Below are positions 17,038 to 28,276 of a stretch of DNA of 64,000 nt, in pieces; position 1 is the stretch's first letter; every line of letters begins with the position of its first letter. The DNA is taken from contig NZ_JAJMPA010000001.1 in assembly GCF_020991475.1 (NCBI RefSeq), forward strand, positions 2,232,001-2,296,000. Direction: 5' to 3'. Source of the stretch: Pedobacter sp. MC2016-14. GTDB lineage: Bacteria > Bacteroidota > Bacteroidia > Sphingobacteriales > Sphingobacteriaceae. The notes under the pieces are model-generated. The model ran no database searches and was not told the DNA's origin. It was given only the letters and a program-made list of their open reading frames with translations. The translations under genes and the position numbers were made by a program.

Positions 17038-18282
17038 TTGGATATTTTTGAAAAGATAGCAAAACATATGGGTCCTTTGGGCCAGCATCAAAAATGGTCA
17101 CATGGATATTTCTCCTTTCCAAAATTAGAAGGGCAAATTGGGCCACATATGAATTTTCGTGGTAAAGAGCATCTGGTATGGAGTCTAAACAATTATCTGG
17201 GATTAGCTAATCACCCCGAAGTAAGGAAAGCCGATGAGCAGGGGGCTGCTGAATTTGGTATGGCTTATCCAATGGGAGCCAGAATGATGTCTGGAAATTC
17301 AAAATACCATGAACAATTAGAGCAGGAGCTGGCTGCCTTTGTTGGTAAACCTGATGCGTTTTTATTGAATTATGGATACCAGGGTATGGTTTCTATTATT
17401 GATTGTCTGGTAGATCGTAATGATGTAATTGTATACGATGCAGAATCTCATGCTTGTATTATTGATGGTTTAAGGATGCACATGGGTAAACGTTTTGTTT
17501 ACCAGCATAATGATATTGAGAGCGCCCGTAAACAGCTGGAACGTGCTACTAAACTTACAGCCCAAACCGGTGGTGGTATCTTATTGATTACAGAGGGTGT
17601 ATTCGGAATGTCTGGTGCGCAGGGTAAGTTAAAGGAAATTGTTGATTTAAAAAGTGAATTTGACTTCCGTATCCTAGTAGATGATGCGCATGGATTTGGT
17701 ACTATGGGGCCAACTGGTGCGGGTACACATGAAGCGCAAGGTTGTATGGACGGTATCGATGTTTACTTTGGTACTTTTGCTAAGTCAATGGCTGGTATTG
17801 GTGCTTTTGTAGCTTCTACTGAGGAGATTGTGAACTTTTTGCGTTATAACATGCGTTCTCAAACTTTTGCAAAGGCTTTGCCAATGCCAATGGTTGTAGG
17901 TTTAATTAAACGTCTGGAATTGCTTAAAAACAGTCCGGAATTAAGGGCTAAACTGTGGGAGATTGCTACTGCCCTGCAAAACGGATTGCGTGAACGTGGG
18001 TTTAACCTTGGTGTTACAGATACTATGGTTACCCCTGTGTTTTTAAAAGGAGAGTTGCTGGAAGCTACGGCTTTGACAATGGATTTGAGAGAAAATTATG
18101 GTATATTCTGCTCTATTGTAGTTTATCCTGTAATTCCGAAAGGATTGATTTCTTTGAGGTTGATTCCTACAGCGATGCATACGCTTGACGATGTACAACG
18201 TACATTGGATGCTTTTAGTGATATTTCTAAGAGATTGGAAGCCGGACAGTACAAAAATGTTGCTACCGCGACAGGAGAGTAA
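17038..18282 (+). CDS. PLP-dependent alpha-oxoamine synthase (serine palmitoyltransferase / cysteate acyltransferase-like)
   Basis: This 414-residue enzyme belongs to the alpha-oxoamine synthase group, which condenses an amino acid with an acyl-CoA using pyridoxal phosphate. Visible motifs are the substrate-binding LNNYLGLANHP near residue 56, YPMGARMMSGN near 79, the PLP-contacting DDAHGFGTMGPTGAG near 219 and FGTFAKSMAGIGAF near 247, whose lysine would form the Schiff base. Candidate roles in this phylum are serine palmitoyltransferase (sphingolipids) and cysteate acyltransferase (sulfonolipids); sequence reading alone does not decide. The only start upstream of the conserved N-terminus is a TTG at 17038, 30 bases after a good promoter. 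It stands alone between two terminators. Confidence 0.85.
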   Translation: MDIFEKIAKHMGPLGQHQKWSHGYFSFPKLEGQIGPHMNFRGKEHLVWSLNNYLGLANHPEVRKADEQGAAEFGMAYPMGARMMSGNSKYHEQLEQELAAFVGKPDAFLLNYGYQGMVSIIDCLVDRNDVIVYDAESHACIIDGLRMHMGKRFVYQHNDIESARKQLERATKLTAQTGGGILLITEGVFGMSGAQGKLKEIVDLKSEFDFRILVDDAHGFGTMGPTGAGTHEAQGCMDGIDVYFGTFAKSMAGIGAFVASTEEIVNFLRYNMRSQTFAKALPMPMVVGLIKRLELLKNSPELRAKLWEIATALQNGLRERGFNLGVTDTMVTPVFLKGELLEATALTMDLRENYGIFCSIVVYPVIPKGLISLRLIPTAMHTLDDVQRTLDAFSDISKRLEAGQYKNVATATGE

Positions 18283-18302
18283 TAGTTTCTAACTGCATAA
18301 AC

Positions 18303-18336
18303 AAAGCGGGCCTGATCAATTGATCAGGCCCGCTTT
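18303..18336. terminator. Bidirectional terminator between convergent genes
   Basis: A perfect 34-bp palindrome with arms AAAGCGGGCCTGATCA and its complement and an AT centre. It starts with A residues and ends with T residues, so it can act in both directions. It lies 20 bases after each of the convergent stops at 18282 and 18356. Confidence 0.85.
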
Positions 18337-18355
18337 AAGCTTAATTTGCATTTGA

Positions 18356-19237
18356 TTATTGAATGATCTTCTTAAGTTGTTCTGCAATTTGTCCGTCTAA
18401 TTGTGCTGTTGCTTTAATCAGCGGTAACCTTACCTGGTCACCACATACTTTAAGCTGACGTAATGCAGCTTTAACTCCTGCAGGATTTCCTTCTGCGAAT
18501 AAGAGCCTGGTAAATTCTATTAAATCAAGATGTGGCTTACGCGCTGCGCTAAAATCACCGTTTAGACAAAGCCTTACCAAGTCTGATACCTGTTGCGGTA
18601 ATGCATTACCCACTACGGATATTACGCCTACAGCACCTAACGCAATCATAGGCAGGGCAACAGGATCATCTCCTGAAATCAGCATGAAGTCTTCTGGTTT
18701 GTCCCTAAGAATTTGGTTAAACTGATCAAAGCTGCCAGAAGCGTCTTTAGTACCAATAATATTCTTAAAATCATGTGCAAGGCGGCAGGTGGTTTCAGGA
18801 CTTACATTACTGGCTGTCCTTCCTGGTACATTATATAAAAATAACGGTAAAGCACTGGCCTCACTAAGGGCCTTGTAGTGCTGATATATACCCTCCTGAG
18901 AAGGTTTGTTATAATAAGGACTAGCAGATAAGATGGCATCGTAGCCATTCAATTTAAATGTACTGATATTGTTTGCCACTTCAGCGGTATCATTGCCGCC
19001 AATACCTGCTACCAATGGTAAACGGCCATTATTTATTTCTGCTGTAAATTCCCAGATCTTCTTCTTTTCGTCCTTATTGAGTGTTGATGCTTCTCCTGTG
19101 GTACCTAAAGATACCAGGTATTCTACCTTTCCATTGATCAGGTAATTGATGAGGCTTTTTAAACCGTCATAATCTACTGATCCATCTGCATTAAATGGTG
19201 TAACTATGGCTACACCGGTTCCATGAAATTTGTTCAT
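18356..19237 (-). CDS. dapA: 4-hydroxy-tetrahydrodipicolinate synthase
   Basis: DapA condenses pyruvate with aspartate semialdehyde, the first committed step to diaminopimelate and lysine. The 293-residue TIM-barrel protein has the LGTTGEA motif at residues 44-50, the YNVPGRT motif with the catalytic tyrosine at 135, and the Schiff-base lysine K164 in IGTKDASG. Its product supplies the diaminopimelate used by MurE in this window. It starts 10 bases after the ligA stop and is probably cotranscribed with it. Confidence 0.96.
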   Translation of the reverse strand: MNKFHGTGVAIVTPFNADGSVDYDGLKSLINYLINGKVEYLVSLGTTGEASTLNKDEKKKIWEFTAEINNGRLPLVAGIGGNDTAEVANNISTFKLNGYDAILSASPYYNKPSQEGIYQHYKALSEASALPLFLYNVPGRTASNVSPETTCRLAHDFKNIIGTKDASGSFDQFNQILRDKPEDFMLISGDDPVALPMIALGAVGVISVVGNALPQQVSDLVRLCLNGDFSAARKPHLDLIEFTRLLFAEGNPAGVKAALRQLKVCGDQVRLPLIKATAQLDGQIAEQLKKIIQ

Positions 19238-19247
19238 TTTTAATTTA

Positions 19248-21275
<2,028 letters not shown>

Positions 21276-21306
21276 TTATTCGATTACAGATAGGGAGCGC
21301 CCGATA

Positions 21307-21978
21307 CTAAATTGAAACTTCAATGGTGTTAAAAATAACTTTATAATTTTCTTGCAGGCCAGCTTTAAATTCTTCCAGTTTTTTTGTGAGTTCCTGAAGT
21401 TGCTGATCCTTAAAGGGGTTGCTCCATAAACGCATACAGATGCGGTTAAGGGCGTAAGTTATGTTTTCTATCTTCTGATAGCTTAATAAATACTTGCTGG
21501 AAATAAAGCCATTCAAAAACTTGTAAAAGAGCTCTTCGTCAGGTAGACCTGCTTTTGATAAAAAGCTGGTTAAACCAGGATTGTTTGCCTTAGCCAGCTG
21601 CTGATAAAATGTATTGATATTGATCAGACCTTCGGTAACGAGCAGGTGGTCTAAAATTAATTCTAGCCCAATATGGGCTAAAAAAAATGGTTTAACCGGG
21701 CTGTCTTCGAAGATGGGTAAAATGATGTGTTTCAGGGTTGCGGTCTGGTCTTTAAAGAACTCTGAACCATGAAATAACCGGTCTACTTCGAGGTGTTTTT
21801 TCCACCCTTCCAGTATAGATAGGTGTTGCAGATCATATGCAAAAAGCGTTTCTTCCTTCTGTGGATTGAGGTTCCAGTCTTTATGAGCGTTCTTGATAAA
21901 ATCTGGTAGCACCACACCCATGACCATATTTTCATTGGTGTTATTTCGCTCAAAATAATAATGGGACAGAAAGTTCAT
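21307..21978 (-). CDS. Acyl carrier protein phosphodiesterase-like protein
   Basis: The ATG at 21978 gives 223 residues starting [10 protein letters not shown]. An upstream in-frame start would reach into the tyrS promoter and is rejected. The N-terminal MNFLSHY... with VMGVVLPDF about 20 residues later, and an all-helical, histidine-containing body, resemble the AcpH family, which removes phosphopantetheine from acyl carrier protein in E. coli. The similarity is seen in a short N-terminal stretch only, so the activity is uncertain. It lies 46 bases upstream of ligA on the same strand and is divergent from tyrS. Confidence 0.5.
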   Translation of the reverse strand: MNFLSHYYFERNNTNENMVMGVVLPDFIKNAHKDWNLNPQKEETLFAYDLQHLSILEGWKKHLEVDRLFHGSEFFKDQTATLKHIILPIFEDSPVKPFFLAHIGLELILDHLLVTEGLININTFYQQLAKANNPGLTSFLSKAGLPDEELFYKFLNGFISSKYLLSYQKIENITYALNRICMRLWSNPFKDQQLQELTKKLEEFKAGLQENYKVIFNTIEVSI

Positions 21979-22001
21979 GGCTAAATGTAACGCTTTTGCC
22001 C

Positions 22002-22009
22002 TATATTTG
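22002..22009 (+). promoter_or_regulatory. -7 promoter element for tyrS
   Basis: TATATTTG matches the Bacteroidota -7 consensus TAnnTTTG and ends 21 bases before the tyrS ATG. No clear -33 TTTG is seen at the right distance. Confidence 0.45.
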
Positions 22010-22030
22010 CCACAAAAGCATAGATATATA

Positions 22031-23317
22031 ATGACCAATTTTATTGAAGAGTTACGTTGGAGAGGCATGTTGCATGATGTGATGCCTGAAACTGAAGAAA
22101 AGTTAAATGCAGGTATGTGTTCTGGTTATATTGGTTTTGATCCGACAGCAGATTCTCTTCATGTTGGTCATTTAACCCAGATTATGACCTTAATTCATTT
22201 TCAGCGTGCTGGTCATAAACCTTATGCCTTAGTAGGTGGTGCAACTGGGATGGTGGGCGATCCGTCTGGCAAATCTGACGAGCGTAACCTGCAGACTGAA
22301 GAAATGGTGCAGCATAACCTTGCGGGCATGAAAGTTCAGCTGGCAAAGTTTTTAAATTTTACTGATGCTGGTAATGGTGCCATGATGGTTAACAACATGG
22401 ACTGGTTTAAAAACTTTAGCTTTCTTGATTTTATCAGGGATGTTGGTAAACACATTACTGTAAATTACATGATGGCCAAAGACAGCGTTAAAAAGCGTTT
22501 GGAAGGAGATTCAGGAATGTCTTTTACAGAGTTTACTTACCAGCTGATTCAAGGCTACGATTTCTATTATTTATGGAAAAATCACAACTGTATCATTCAA
22601 ATGGGTGGTTCAGATCAATGGGGGAATATTGTTACCGGAACAGAATTTATTCGTAGAAAGGATGGAGGCAGTGCTTACGGGTTAACTACGCAATTGATTA
22701 AAAAAGCAGATGGTACTAAATTCGGGAAAACTGAAAGTGGGGCTGTCTGGTTAAATCCTGAAAAAACTTCTCCTTATAAATTTTACCAGTTTTGGTTAAA
22801 TGCAAGTGACGATGATACTAAAAAATGGATCAGGATCTTTACGCTTAAAAGTAAAGAAGAGTTAGAAGGATTGGAAGCTGCGCATAATGAAGCACCTCAT
22901 TTACGCATCTTGCAAAAAGCCCTGGCTGAAGATATTACCATTCGCACGCATAGTGAAGAAGCTTTAGAGACAGCCATCAAAACTTCTGAATTCTTGTTTG
23001 GAAATGGTTCTCTGGAGTTTTTTAAAACTTTAAACGAAACACAGGTGCTGGAAATTTTTGAGGGCATCCCTCAATTTGAAATTTCTAAAGCAGCGCTTGA
23101 GGAAGGTATTGATGCTGCAACACTGCTGGCAGAGAAATCTACGGTATTACCATCAAAAGGAGAAGCTAAAAAGCTGATTCAGGCCGGGGGTATAGCGGTA
23201 AATAAAGAAAAACTGATTACTCCTGCAGATGTGATCAATACCTCTCATTTGTTAAATGACCAATTTATCATTGTTCAAAAAGGTAAAAAGAACTATTACC
23301 TGATTATTGCCGTGTAA
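22031..23317 (+). CDS. tyrS: Tyrosyl-tRNA synthetase
   Basis: TyrS charges tRNA-Tyr. The ATG at 22031 gives 428 residues starting [13 protein letters not shown], the usual N-terminus; an in-frame start at 21977 lies inside the promoter region. It is a class I enzyme, with an HVGH motif at 44-47 (HIGH type) and KFGKT at 230-234 (KMSKS type). The tyrosine-binding [11 protein letters not shown] and [10 protein letters not shown] motifs lie between them. A C-terminal S4 RNA-binding domain follows (about 360-428). Confidence 0.97.
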   Translation: MTNFIEELRWRGMLHDVMPETEEKLNAGMCSGYIGFDPTADSLHVGHLTQIMTLIHFQRAGHKPYALVGGATGMVGDPSGKSDERNLQTEEMVQHNLAGMKVQLAKFLNFTDAGNGAMMVNNMDWFKNFSFLDFIRDVGKHITVNYMMAKDSVKKRLEGDSGMSFTEFTYQLIQGYDFYYLWKNHNCIIQMGGSDQWGNIVTGTEFIRRKDGGSAYGLTTQLIKKADGTKFGKTESGAVWLNPEKTSPYKFYQFWLNASDDDTKKWIRIFTLKSKEELEGLEAAHNEAPHLRILQKALAEDITIRTHSEEALETAIKTSEFLFGNGSLEFFKTLNETQVLEIFEGIPQFEISKAALEEGIDAATLLAEKSTVLPSKGEAKKLIQAGGIAVNKEKLITPADVINTSHLLNDQFIIVQKGKKNYYLIIAV

Positions 23318-23358
23318 ACGCAGATGTTTATAAAAAAATGTGAATTATTAGAATGTTT

Positions 23359-23393
23359 CGGACAAAATGTATATATTTGAGTATAATTGTCTG
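23359..23393. promoter_or_regulatory. Candidate autoregulatory operator and promoter of the Xre/RES module
   Basis: An imperfect inverted repeat CGGACAA (23359-23365) / TTGTCTG (23387-23393) flanks a -7 element TATATTTG at 23372-23379. Xre-type antitoxins generally repress their own operon, so this is a plausible operator. The right arm covers a possible TTG start, which favours the ATG at 23396. Confidence 0.45.
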
Positions 23394-23395
23394 AT

Positions 23396-23875
23396 ATGAA
23401 AAAGAAAGTTGAAGATATCGCCTTAGTAAATGAACCCATGGTAGCTTATGGTAGTGTAAATTATACCCCTATGGTAGCTATGATGGGCGCCCAGTACACT
23501 AACCCAACTGATTTTGATTTGTTGCACCTGGCACGAAAGGGGATTTCTAAAAAATCTTTAACCGCTTTATCTAAGCAAATTTCACTCACTATAGAAGAAG
23601 TAGCTAACGTGCTACATATATCCGAACGTACTTTACAGCGTTATACGCCATCCACTTTAGTAAAAACAGAATACGCAGACAGAGCCATAGAACTGGCTCG
23701 TCTCTATGAACGTGGAATAGAAGTTTTGGGAAGTACAAAGGCTTTTAATACCTGGATGCGCAATCCAAATCGTGCACTCAATAATGAAATACCTTTGTAC
23801 CTGCTAGACACCTCAATAGGTTTTGATATGGTATTACAAATTTTAGGCAGGATAGAATATGGTGTTTTTAGCTAA
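23396..23875 (+). CDS. Xre/MbcA/ParS-type antitoxin (DUF2384 domain)
   Basis: This is the antitoxin of a RES/Xre toxin-antitoxin pair. The ATG start gives 159 residues. A helix-turn-helix-like segment (ISLTIEEVANVLHISERTLQRY, about residues 62-83) is followed by a C-terminal toxin-binding domain with the typical AIELARLYERGIEVLGS and F-NTWMRNPNRALNNEIPLYLLDT segments. The N-terminal 45 residues are less conserved in appearance. It overlaps the toxin gene by one base (TAATG), the usual antitoxin-first order. Regulation is probably by the antitoxin at the inverted repeat just upstream. Confidence 0.9.
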   Translation: MKKKVEDIALVNEPMVAYGSVNYTPMVAMMGAQYTNPTDFDLLHLARKGISKKSLTALSKQISLTIEEVANVLHISERTLQRYTPSTLVKTEYADRAIELARLYERGIEVLGSTKAFNTWMRNPNRALNNEIPLYLLDTSIGFDMVLQILGRIEYGVFS

Positions 23876-24327
23876 TGGTATTGTATCGCATTTCTAATTG
23901 CCAACATGCAAAAGACCTGAACGGAACTGGTGCTAAATTAGTTGGGGGGAGATGGAATTCTATAGGTACCCCTTTGCATTATATGGCCTCAAGCCGTGCC
24001 TTAGCGGCATTGGAAGTATTAGCCAATACAAATACCTTAACCGATGCGAAAAACCTATGCTTAACTCTTTTTGAGTTACCGGAAAATAGCATCAAAATAA
24101 TTGATAAGCATGAATTGCCTGAGGATTGGAGGACTTATCCTGCTCCACCGGTTTTACAAAATATAGGAGATCGCTTTGTAAAGCAATCTGAATTTCTCCT
24201 TTTACAGGTTCCTTCGGCTATTATCGCGGATGAATTTAACTACTTAATGAACGTAAGCCATCCCCTTGCTGATCAAATTAGCATCATTGAAACCAAAAGT
24301 TTTAGTTTTGATAGCCGGTTGTTCTAG
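23875..24327 (+). CDS. RES-domain toxin (NAD+-degrading family)
   Basis: The 150-residue protein is a complete RES domain. It begins MVLYRIS and has the GGRWNSIG motif at residues 24-31. R26, Y36 and E47 have the spacing (+10, +21) of the catalytic Arg-Tyr-Glu set described for RES toxins, and a conserved serine lies near residue 39. Characterised members kill or stall cells by depleting NAD+. Nothing is truncated and the antitoxin is intact, so the module looks functional. It ends 4 bases before the stop of the convergent LuxE-like gene, with no terminator between them. Confidence 0.9.
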   Translation: MVLYRISNCQHAKDLNGTGAKLVGGRWNSIGTPLHYMASSRALAALEVLANTNTLTDAKNLCLTLFELPENSIKIIDKHELPEDWRTYPAPPVLQNIGDRFVKQSEFLLLQVPSAIIADEFNYLMNVSHPLADQISIIETKSFSFDSRLF

Positions 24328-24331
24328 TTTT

Positions 24332-25315
24332 TTACTGCACCAATAGGTTACAGCCTCTAATATCTGCGTTATCGAAACGTCCAAGAACTTCAAAACTGCC
24401 ATCAGCGTATGTTTTGCCCAGATCCTGGGTTGCTATAAAAGAGCAAGAGTTGATGTTAGCAAGGTCAATCACATTAATACCTCCGGTTTGGTTGCTGTGA
24501 AGCAAGGTTAAGGGATCATTTGGATCTCGAAGGATAATTTTCATCCAGGGCGGGCAATTGAAGATCCCTTTTCCAAATGAGTAGGCTTGAGAAAGGAGCT
24601 CTGTCATTCCATATTCGCTATGGATGGCATTTACACCAAATCCCTTTGTGAGCAGATCATGGAGTTCTTCGCGCACCATTTCCTTTCTTTTGCCCTTCAT
24701 ACCACCTGTTTCCATTACTGTTAATTCAGGGAAATCCAGTTTAAAGTGCTCAATAAAATCCAGCAGCGCATAGGTAACGCCTATTAGTAGTGTTTTTTGT
24801 CTGCATTTCTTTAAATCAAACAATGTAGTATATAGCTCTTGATAATTGTGTAAAAAATAGCCGCTTTTTGCATGGCTGCTTTGTTTGAGCAAGGCATCAA
24901 CCATATAGATTAGCGATGAACCATCCCTTTCCAGATAGGATGGAAGTAAAGCCAGGAGGCACATGTCTGTTACCGGACCATAAAATAATTCAAAAGCCTT
25001 GTTGAAACTTTGCTCATACACAGAAACGTCAGTTACTAAATGCTGGCTTTGCACCATTCCTGTTGTACCCGAGCTGCTGAAAACTTGCTCTGGCCTGTGC
25101 TTATCACTAATTACCTCATGGGTTTTAAAAAAACTGATGGGTAAAAAAGGGATTTCGTCTATCCTGGATACAGTTGCCGGATTGATGTGGAGGTTACTGA
25201 GGTAGGCATGGTAAACCGCGCAATTTGCAGATTGATGTTGAAAAACTTTAATTGCAGCGGCTTCAAAATCTGTGTCGTTAGTGATGGCGAATATGTCTGG
25301 GAGTAATGAGTTCAC
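24332..25315 (-). CDS. LuxE-like acyl-activating enzyme
   Basis: This 327-residue protein resembles the LuxE acyl-protein synthetase / phenylacetate-CoA ligase-like group of adenylate-forming enzymes. It has the ATP-binding SSSGTTG motif near residue 82, a METGGMKGKRKEM segment near 208, and HSEYGMTELLSQAY near 237, a typical adenylation motif. A short C-terminal domain ends in RFDNADIRGCNLLV. The usual 100-residue C-terminal lid of CoA ligases is missing, as in LuxE. The substrate is unknown. The start is a GTG at 25315 with purines just upstream. It is the last gene of a unit with the small membrane protein and the S45 acylase. Confidence 0.75.
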   Translation of the reverse strand: MNSLLPDIFAITNDTDFEAAAIKVFQHQSANCAVYHAYLSNLHINPATVSRIDEIPFLPISFFKTHEVISDKHRPEQVFSSSGTTGMVQSQHLVTDVSVYEQSFNKAFELFYGPVTDMCLLALLPSYLERDGSSLIYMVDALLKQSSHAKSGYFLHNYQELYTTLFDLKKCRQKTLLIGVTYALLDFIEHFKLDFPELTVMETGGMKGKRKEMVREELHDLLTKGFGVNAIHSEYGMTELLSQAYSFGKGIFNCPPWMKIILRDPNDPLTLLHSNQTGGINVIDLANINSCSFIATQDLGKTYADGSFEVLGRFDNADIRGCNLLVQ

Positions 25316-25342
25316 CTCGCAAAAATACGGAAAACCCGCTGC

Positions 25343-25693
25343 TTAGTTATTCGTTTTTTTTAACAACACAGCCTTTCTGAAATGATATCCGCATACGCCG
25401 CTTATTGCGGCCACTAGTCCCCCAAGTATTCCGGTAAGTAAGAGTACCATCCACCAGGCTTTTAATGACAGCATTTCTGCAACCCTCCCGGCAAGGATGT
25501 TGTAATTGGGCAGACTTTTAAAAAGTGCCATAGCAATCCACAATATGCAAATGGCAAAAAAGGGTGACCAGAAAGCAATTTTTGCAGTTTTAGCAATTAG
25601 ACCGCAGATGGCAAAAGATATGACCAATGAGATCCACCAGGGCAGTACCAATTGGAATAAAAAAGCTGCAAGAAGTATTACTATAAAGACCAT
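25343..25693 (-). CDS. Small membrane protein of unknown function
   Basis: This 116-residue protein is strongly hydrophobic, with three or four predicted helices (about residues 2-18, 20-38, 40-58 and 78-103) and a basic C-terminus (HFRKAVLLKKTNN). I do not recognise a family. It lies 3 bases after the S45 acylase gene and 27 bases before the LuxE-like gene, all on the minus strand, so it is probably cotranscribed with both. Confidence 0.7.
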   Translation of the reverse strand: MVFIVILLAAFLFQLVLPWWISLVISFAICGLIAKTAKIAFWSPFFAICILWIAMALFKSLPNYNILAGRVAEMLSLKAWWMVLLLTGILGGLVAAISGVCGYHFRKAVLLKKTNN

Positions 25694-25696
25694 GTG

Positions 25697-28147
25697 TTAT
25701 TTTTTGGAGGTTTTTAAATGAGCGATTATTTTACCGGGAATATCACCTGCAGATTGCATAAAGTTGAGGTCGTAAAGTTTGCCCTCGGCCCAGGTATTGA
25801 TCATGTTGTCATAAAATGGACTACCAGGATTTCCTGACTGCCCACCAGGATATACGCCATGACCTTTAGGATATTGTGAAGGACTGCCAAGTTCAACCAC
25901 CATACGCCATGACGGGCCATTGCTTTCGGCAAGTGCATTAATGGTGCCTTTTGCACCGCCAATCATCAGGGTTTTTGAACCAAATCCAGGAATTTTTGCC
26001 AAATGTGGAACATTGGTATGTTTAACATTTGCCCATTCCCAATCCTTTCCAATTGGGCCGTATTTACGCTCCAGGCTATCGCAGGCATACTTAAATGAAC
26101 TGTTTATCAGGTCTTCGAGGCTTTCTGTTTTTGGCGTTTTAATGTTATCAAACCATTTGGATGTCGGTTCTTTGATCATTAAGGTTAACGTTCTATCTGC
26201 AGAGGGGTAGCGCATCGGTACATCGTTAACGGTAAATTCATCGTCCCAAATGGCATAATACAGGCGCTTGGACCATAAGTCAAAAATGCTTGCGGCAATA
26301 GCATTAGCATCATAATATTTATTCCATTTCTGGATCAGGTTAAGAGCTTCTTTTTGCGTGGCATTTAGTGTACTGTTATTCATTTTTGGCACAATTACAG
26401 GCAAAATGTCTGCTGCGGAGATGCTGTAAGCATCGCTCTGCATAATTCTAATGCTATCTGCAGTAGCATTATGCATAATTTTAAGCCTGTCATTGATGCG
26501 TTTTCCACGGTTGTAATCGTTAAATTCCCAGTTAATGTAGTAAGGATAGGTTTGATCTGTGCAAGACTGGTTTGCAGAGCTCACAAAGTTCCTGTCCGGA
26601 TTTTTAACGGTAGGGTTTTGCGCTGCAGGAATCCAGCCCTGCCAATCGTTCCCAGGATCGGAACCGTCAAGAATAAACTTGCCCTGGTTTTTCCATTTCA
26701 AAGGGAAACGGCCATTTGGCGTGATGGCAATGTCATTATCTGCGGATGCAAAAATAAAGTTTTGTGCAGGAGCACTGAAATAGATTAATGCCGTACGGTA
26801 GTCTGCATAATTTTTACCTCTGTTTAAAAGATAAAATGTCTTTAACTCATTGGATGAATCGTGGGCAATCCATCTCAGCGCATTGCCTATGGGCACATTC
26901 CTGGCCATGGAAAGTTTTTTAGGCTGCTGAAAATAAACAACTGGTCCGTGATGGGTATAGGTTACGGTATCTTTTTCTTCGGCCAGGCCTCTTATTTTAA
27001 TGGTTTCTATACGCTGCTTGGTAGCTTTCCACTGATTGTTGTACCAATAAGCCTTGTGGCTGCTGTCTTTAAATTTGATCTGGTAAAAGTCCAGTACATC
27101 TGCGGCTACATTGGTTACACCCCATGCAATATGTTGATTAAAGCCTACTATAATACCAGGAGCACCCGGCAAAGACACACCATAGCTATTTAAGCCTGGC
27201 GCATGGAGTTGGATCTGATACCAAATAGAGGGTAAAGTGAGGTTTAGGTGTGGATCATTAGCAAGGATTGGATAACCAGAAGCAGTCTTCTTGCCAGATA
27301 AAGCCCAATTGTTACTACCAATACCGTCTTCTTTTTGCTTGGTACGTACCCGACTAGTCACGAGCTGATTGTAATGAAGTGGAGTTTTAGGTACTTTTAA
27401 AGCATCACCAAAATCCCATCGTGTACCGGCTGGGATAATAGGATCTTCTCTATCCGGGTAATCAGGAAAGAGATTATTAGTGACTTCGGGGCCAAATTTC
27501 TTTAGAATATTGGTCATATAGAATTCATCAGATCCCATGGCCAGCACTGCCGACATTTGCTTTAGCAGCAACGCACATTTTATTGGCGTCCAGTCTTCAG
27601 GTGTAAAATCCAGGATTTTATATTCAATAGGTAATGATGCCGCGTTTAAAGAATGGATATAATCATTGATCCCATTGGTATAGGCTAAAATCATTTCTCT
27701 TGATTTTGGATCTGCCATCATGCCTTTCAGCGAATTTTCGGCGCCATATAACATTCCCATTCTGCGTTGATATCTGTCAAGTTCAATTGCCTTGGGTCCT
27801 ACAACTTCCGAAATCCTTCCGGCTGCATACCTGGTTTGGAAATCCATTTGCCAAAGACGGTGCATGGCAGTTACGTAACCCTGCGCATAATAAACATCGT
27901 AGTCATTCTTAGCAAAAATATGCGGAACCATTTGCTCATCAAAGGCAATATCAACTGATTCCCGGCTTCCTTTCAAATTATGTTTAATGGTACGACTTGT
28001 ACTCATGCTTTCTGCATTTTGCCAAAATCCGGTATAGGGATTAAGAAATTCAAGCAGGGGAGGTACTTCTCCAAACTTGGTGTTAAAAATGTAAGCCAGT
28101 AAAATTGGGATCAGGACACAAAAAAATGCCTTTATTTTATTCCTCAT
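25697..28147 (-). CDS. Penicillin acylase family protein (peptidase S45, Ntn hydrolase)
   Basis: S45 enzymes hydrolyse amide bonds of N-acyl compounds such as penicillin G or acyl-homoserine lactones. They mature by self-cleavage in front of a nucleophilic serine. The 816-residue precursor has an N-terminal membrane or signal segment (about residues 7-22). The alpha-subunit region is followed by the cleavage site motif IGSNNWALSG near residue 262, whose serine should become the N-terminal nucleophile of the beta chain. The downstream motifs ANDPHLNLTLPSIWYQ and the glycine-rich GHGVYPGGQSGNPGSPFYDN near 770 are typical. The natural substrate cannot be read from sequence. It leads a probable operon with the small membrane protein and the LuxE-like enzyme. 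Confidence 0.92.
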   Translation of the reverse strand: MRNKIKAFFCVLIPILLAYIFNTKFGEVPPLLEFLNPYTGFWQNAESMSTSRTIKHNLKGSRESVDIAFDEQMVPHIFAKNDYDVYYAQGYVTAMHRLWQMDFQTRYAAGRISEVVGPKAIELDRYQRRMGMLYGAENSLKGMMADPKSREMILAYTNGINDYIHSLNAASLPIEYKILDFTPEDWTPIKCALLLKQMSAVLAMGSDEFYMTNILKKFGPEVTNNLFPDYPDREDPIIPAGTRWDFGDALKVPKTPLHYNQLVTSRVRTKQKEDGIGSNNWALSGKKTASGYPILANDPHLNLTLPSIWYQIQLHAPGLNSYGVSLPGAPGIIVGFNQHIAWGVTNVAADVLDFYQIKFKDSSHKAYWYNNQWKATKQRIETIKIRGLAEEKDTVTYTHHGPVVYFQQPKKLSMARNVPIGNALRWIAHDSSNELKTFYLLNRGKNYADYRTALIYFSAPAQNFIFASADNDIAITPNGRFPLKWKNQGKFILDGSDPGNDWQGWIPAAQNPTVKNPDRNFVSSANQSCTDQTYPYYINWEFNDYNRGKRINDRLKIMHNATADSIRIMQSDAYSISAADILPVIVPKMNNSTLNATQKEALNLIQKWNKYYDANAIAASIFDLWSKRLYYAIWDDEFTVNDVPMRYPSADRTLTLMIKEPTSKWFDNIKTPKTESLEDLINSSFKYACDSLERKYGPIGKDWEWANVKHTNVPHLAKIPGFGSKTLMIGGAKGTINALAESNGPSWRMVVELGSPSQYPKGHGVYPGGQSGNPGSPFYDNMINTWAEGKLYDLNFMQSAGDIPGKIIAHLKTSKK

Positions 28148-28214
28148 ACTTCGTCTATTTAGCTACGGCAATTTACATAAAAAGCATTCACTACCATCAC
28201 TCGTAAAAAAAGAA

Positions 28215-28246
28215 TTTGTTCCTGATTTTTTTTTGTCATAGGTTTG
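28215..28246 (+). promoter_or_regulatory. Canonical Bacteroidota promoter for the TonB-dependent receptor
   Basis: A -33 TTTG (28215-28218) and a perfect -7 TAGGTTTG (28239-28246) are separated by 20 bases, matching TTTG-N19-21-TAnnTTTG. The receptor ATG follows 30 bases after the -7 element. Confidence 0.75.
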
Positions 28247-28276
28247 TCTTATTGATAACCAAACATAAATTAGCGT

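Noticed and set aside
21977..22030. Upstream in-frame starts for tyrS and for the divergent AcpH-like gene
   Set aside because: They would run through each other's promoter region and add residues not seen in the families.
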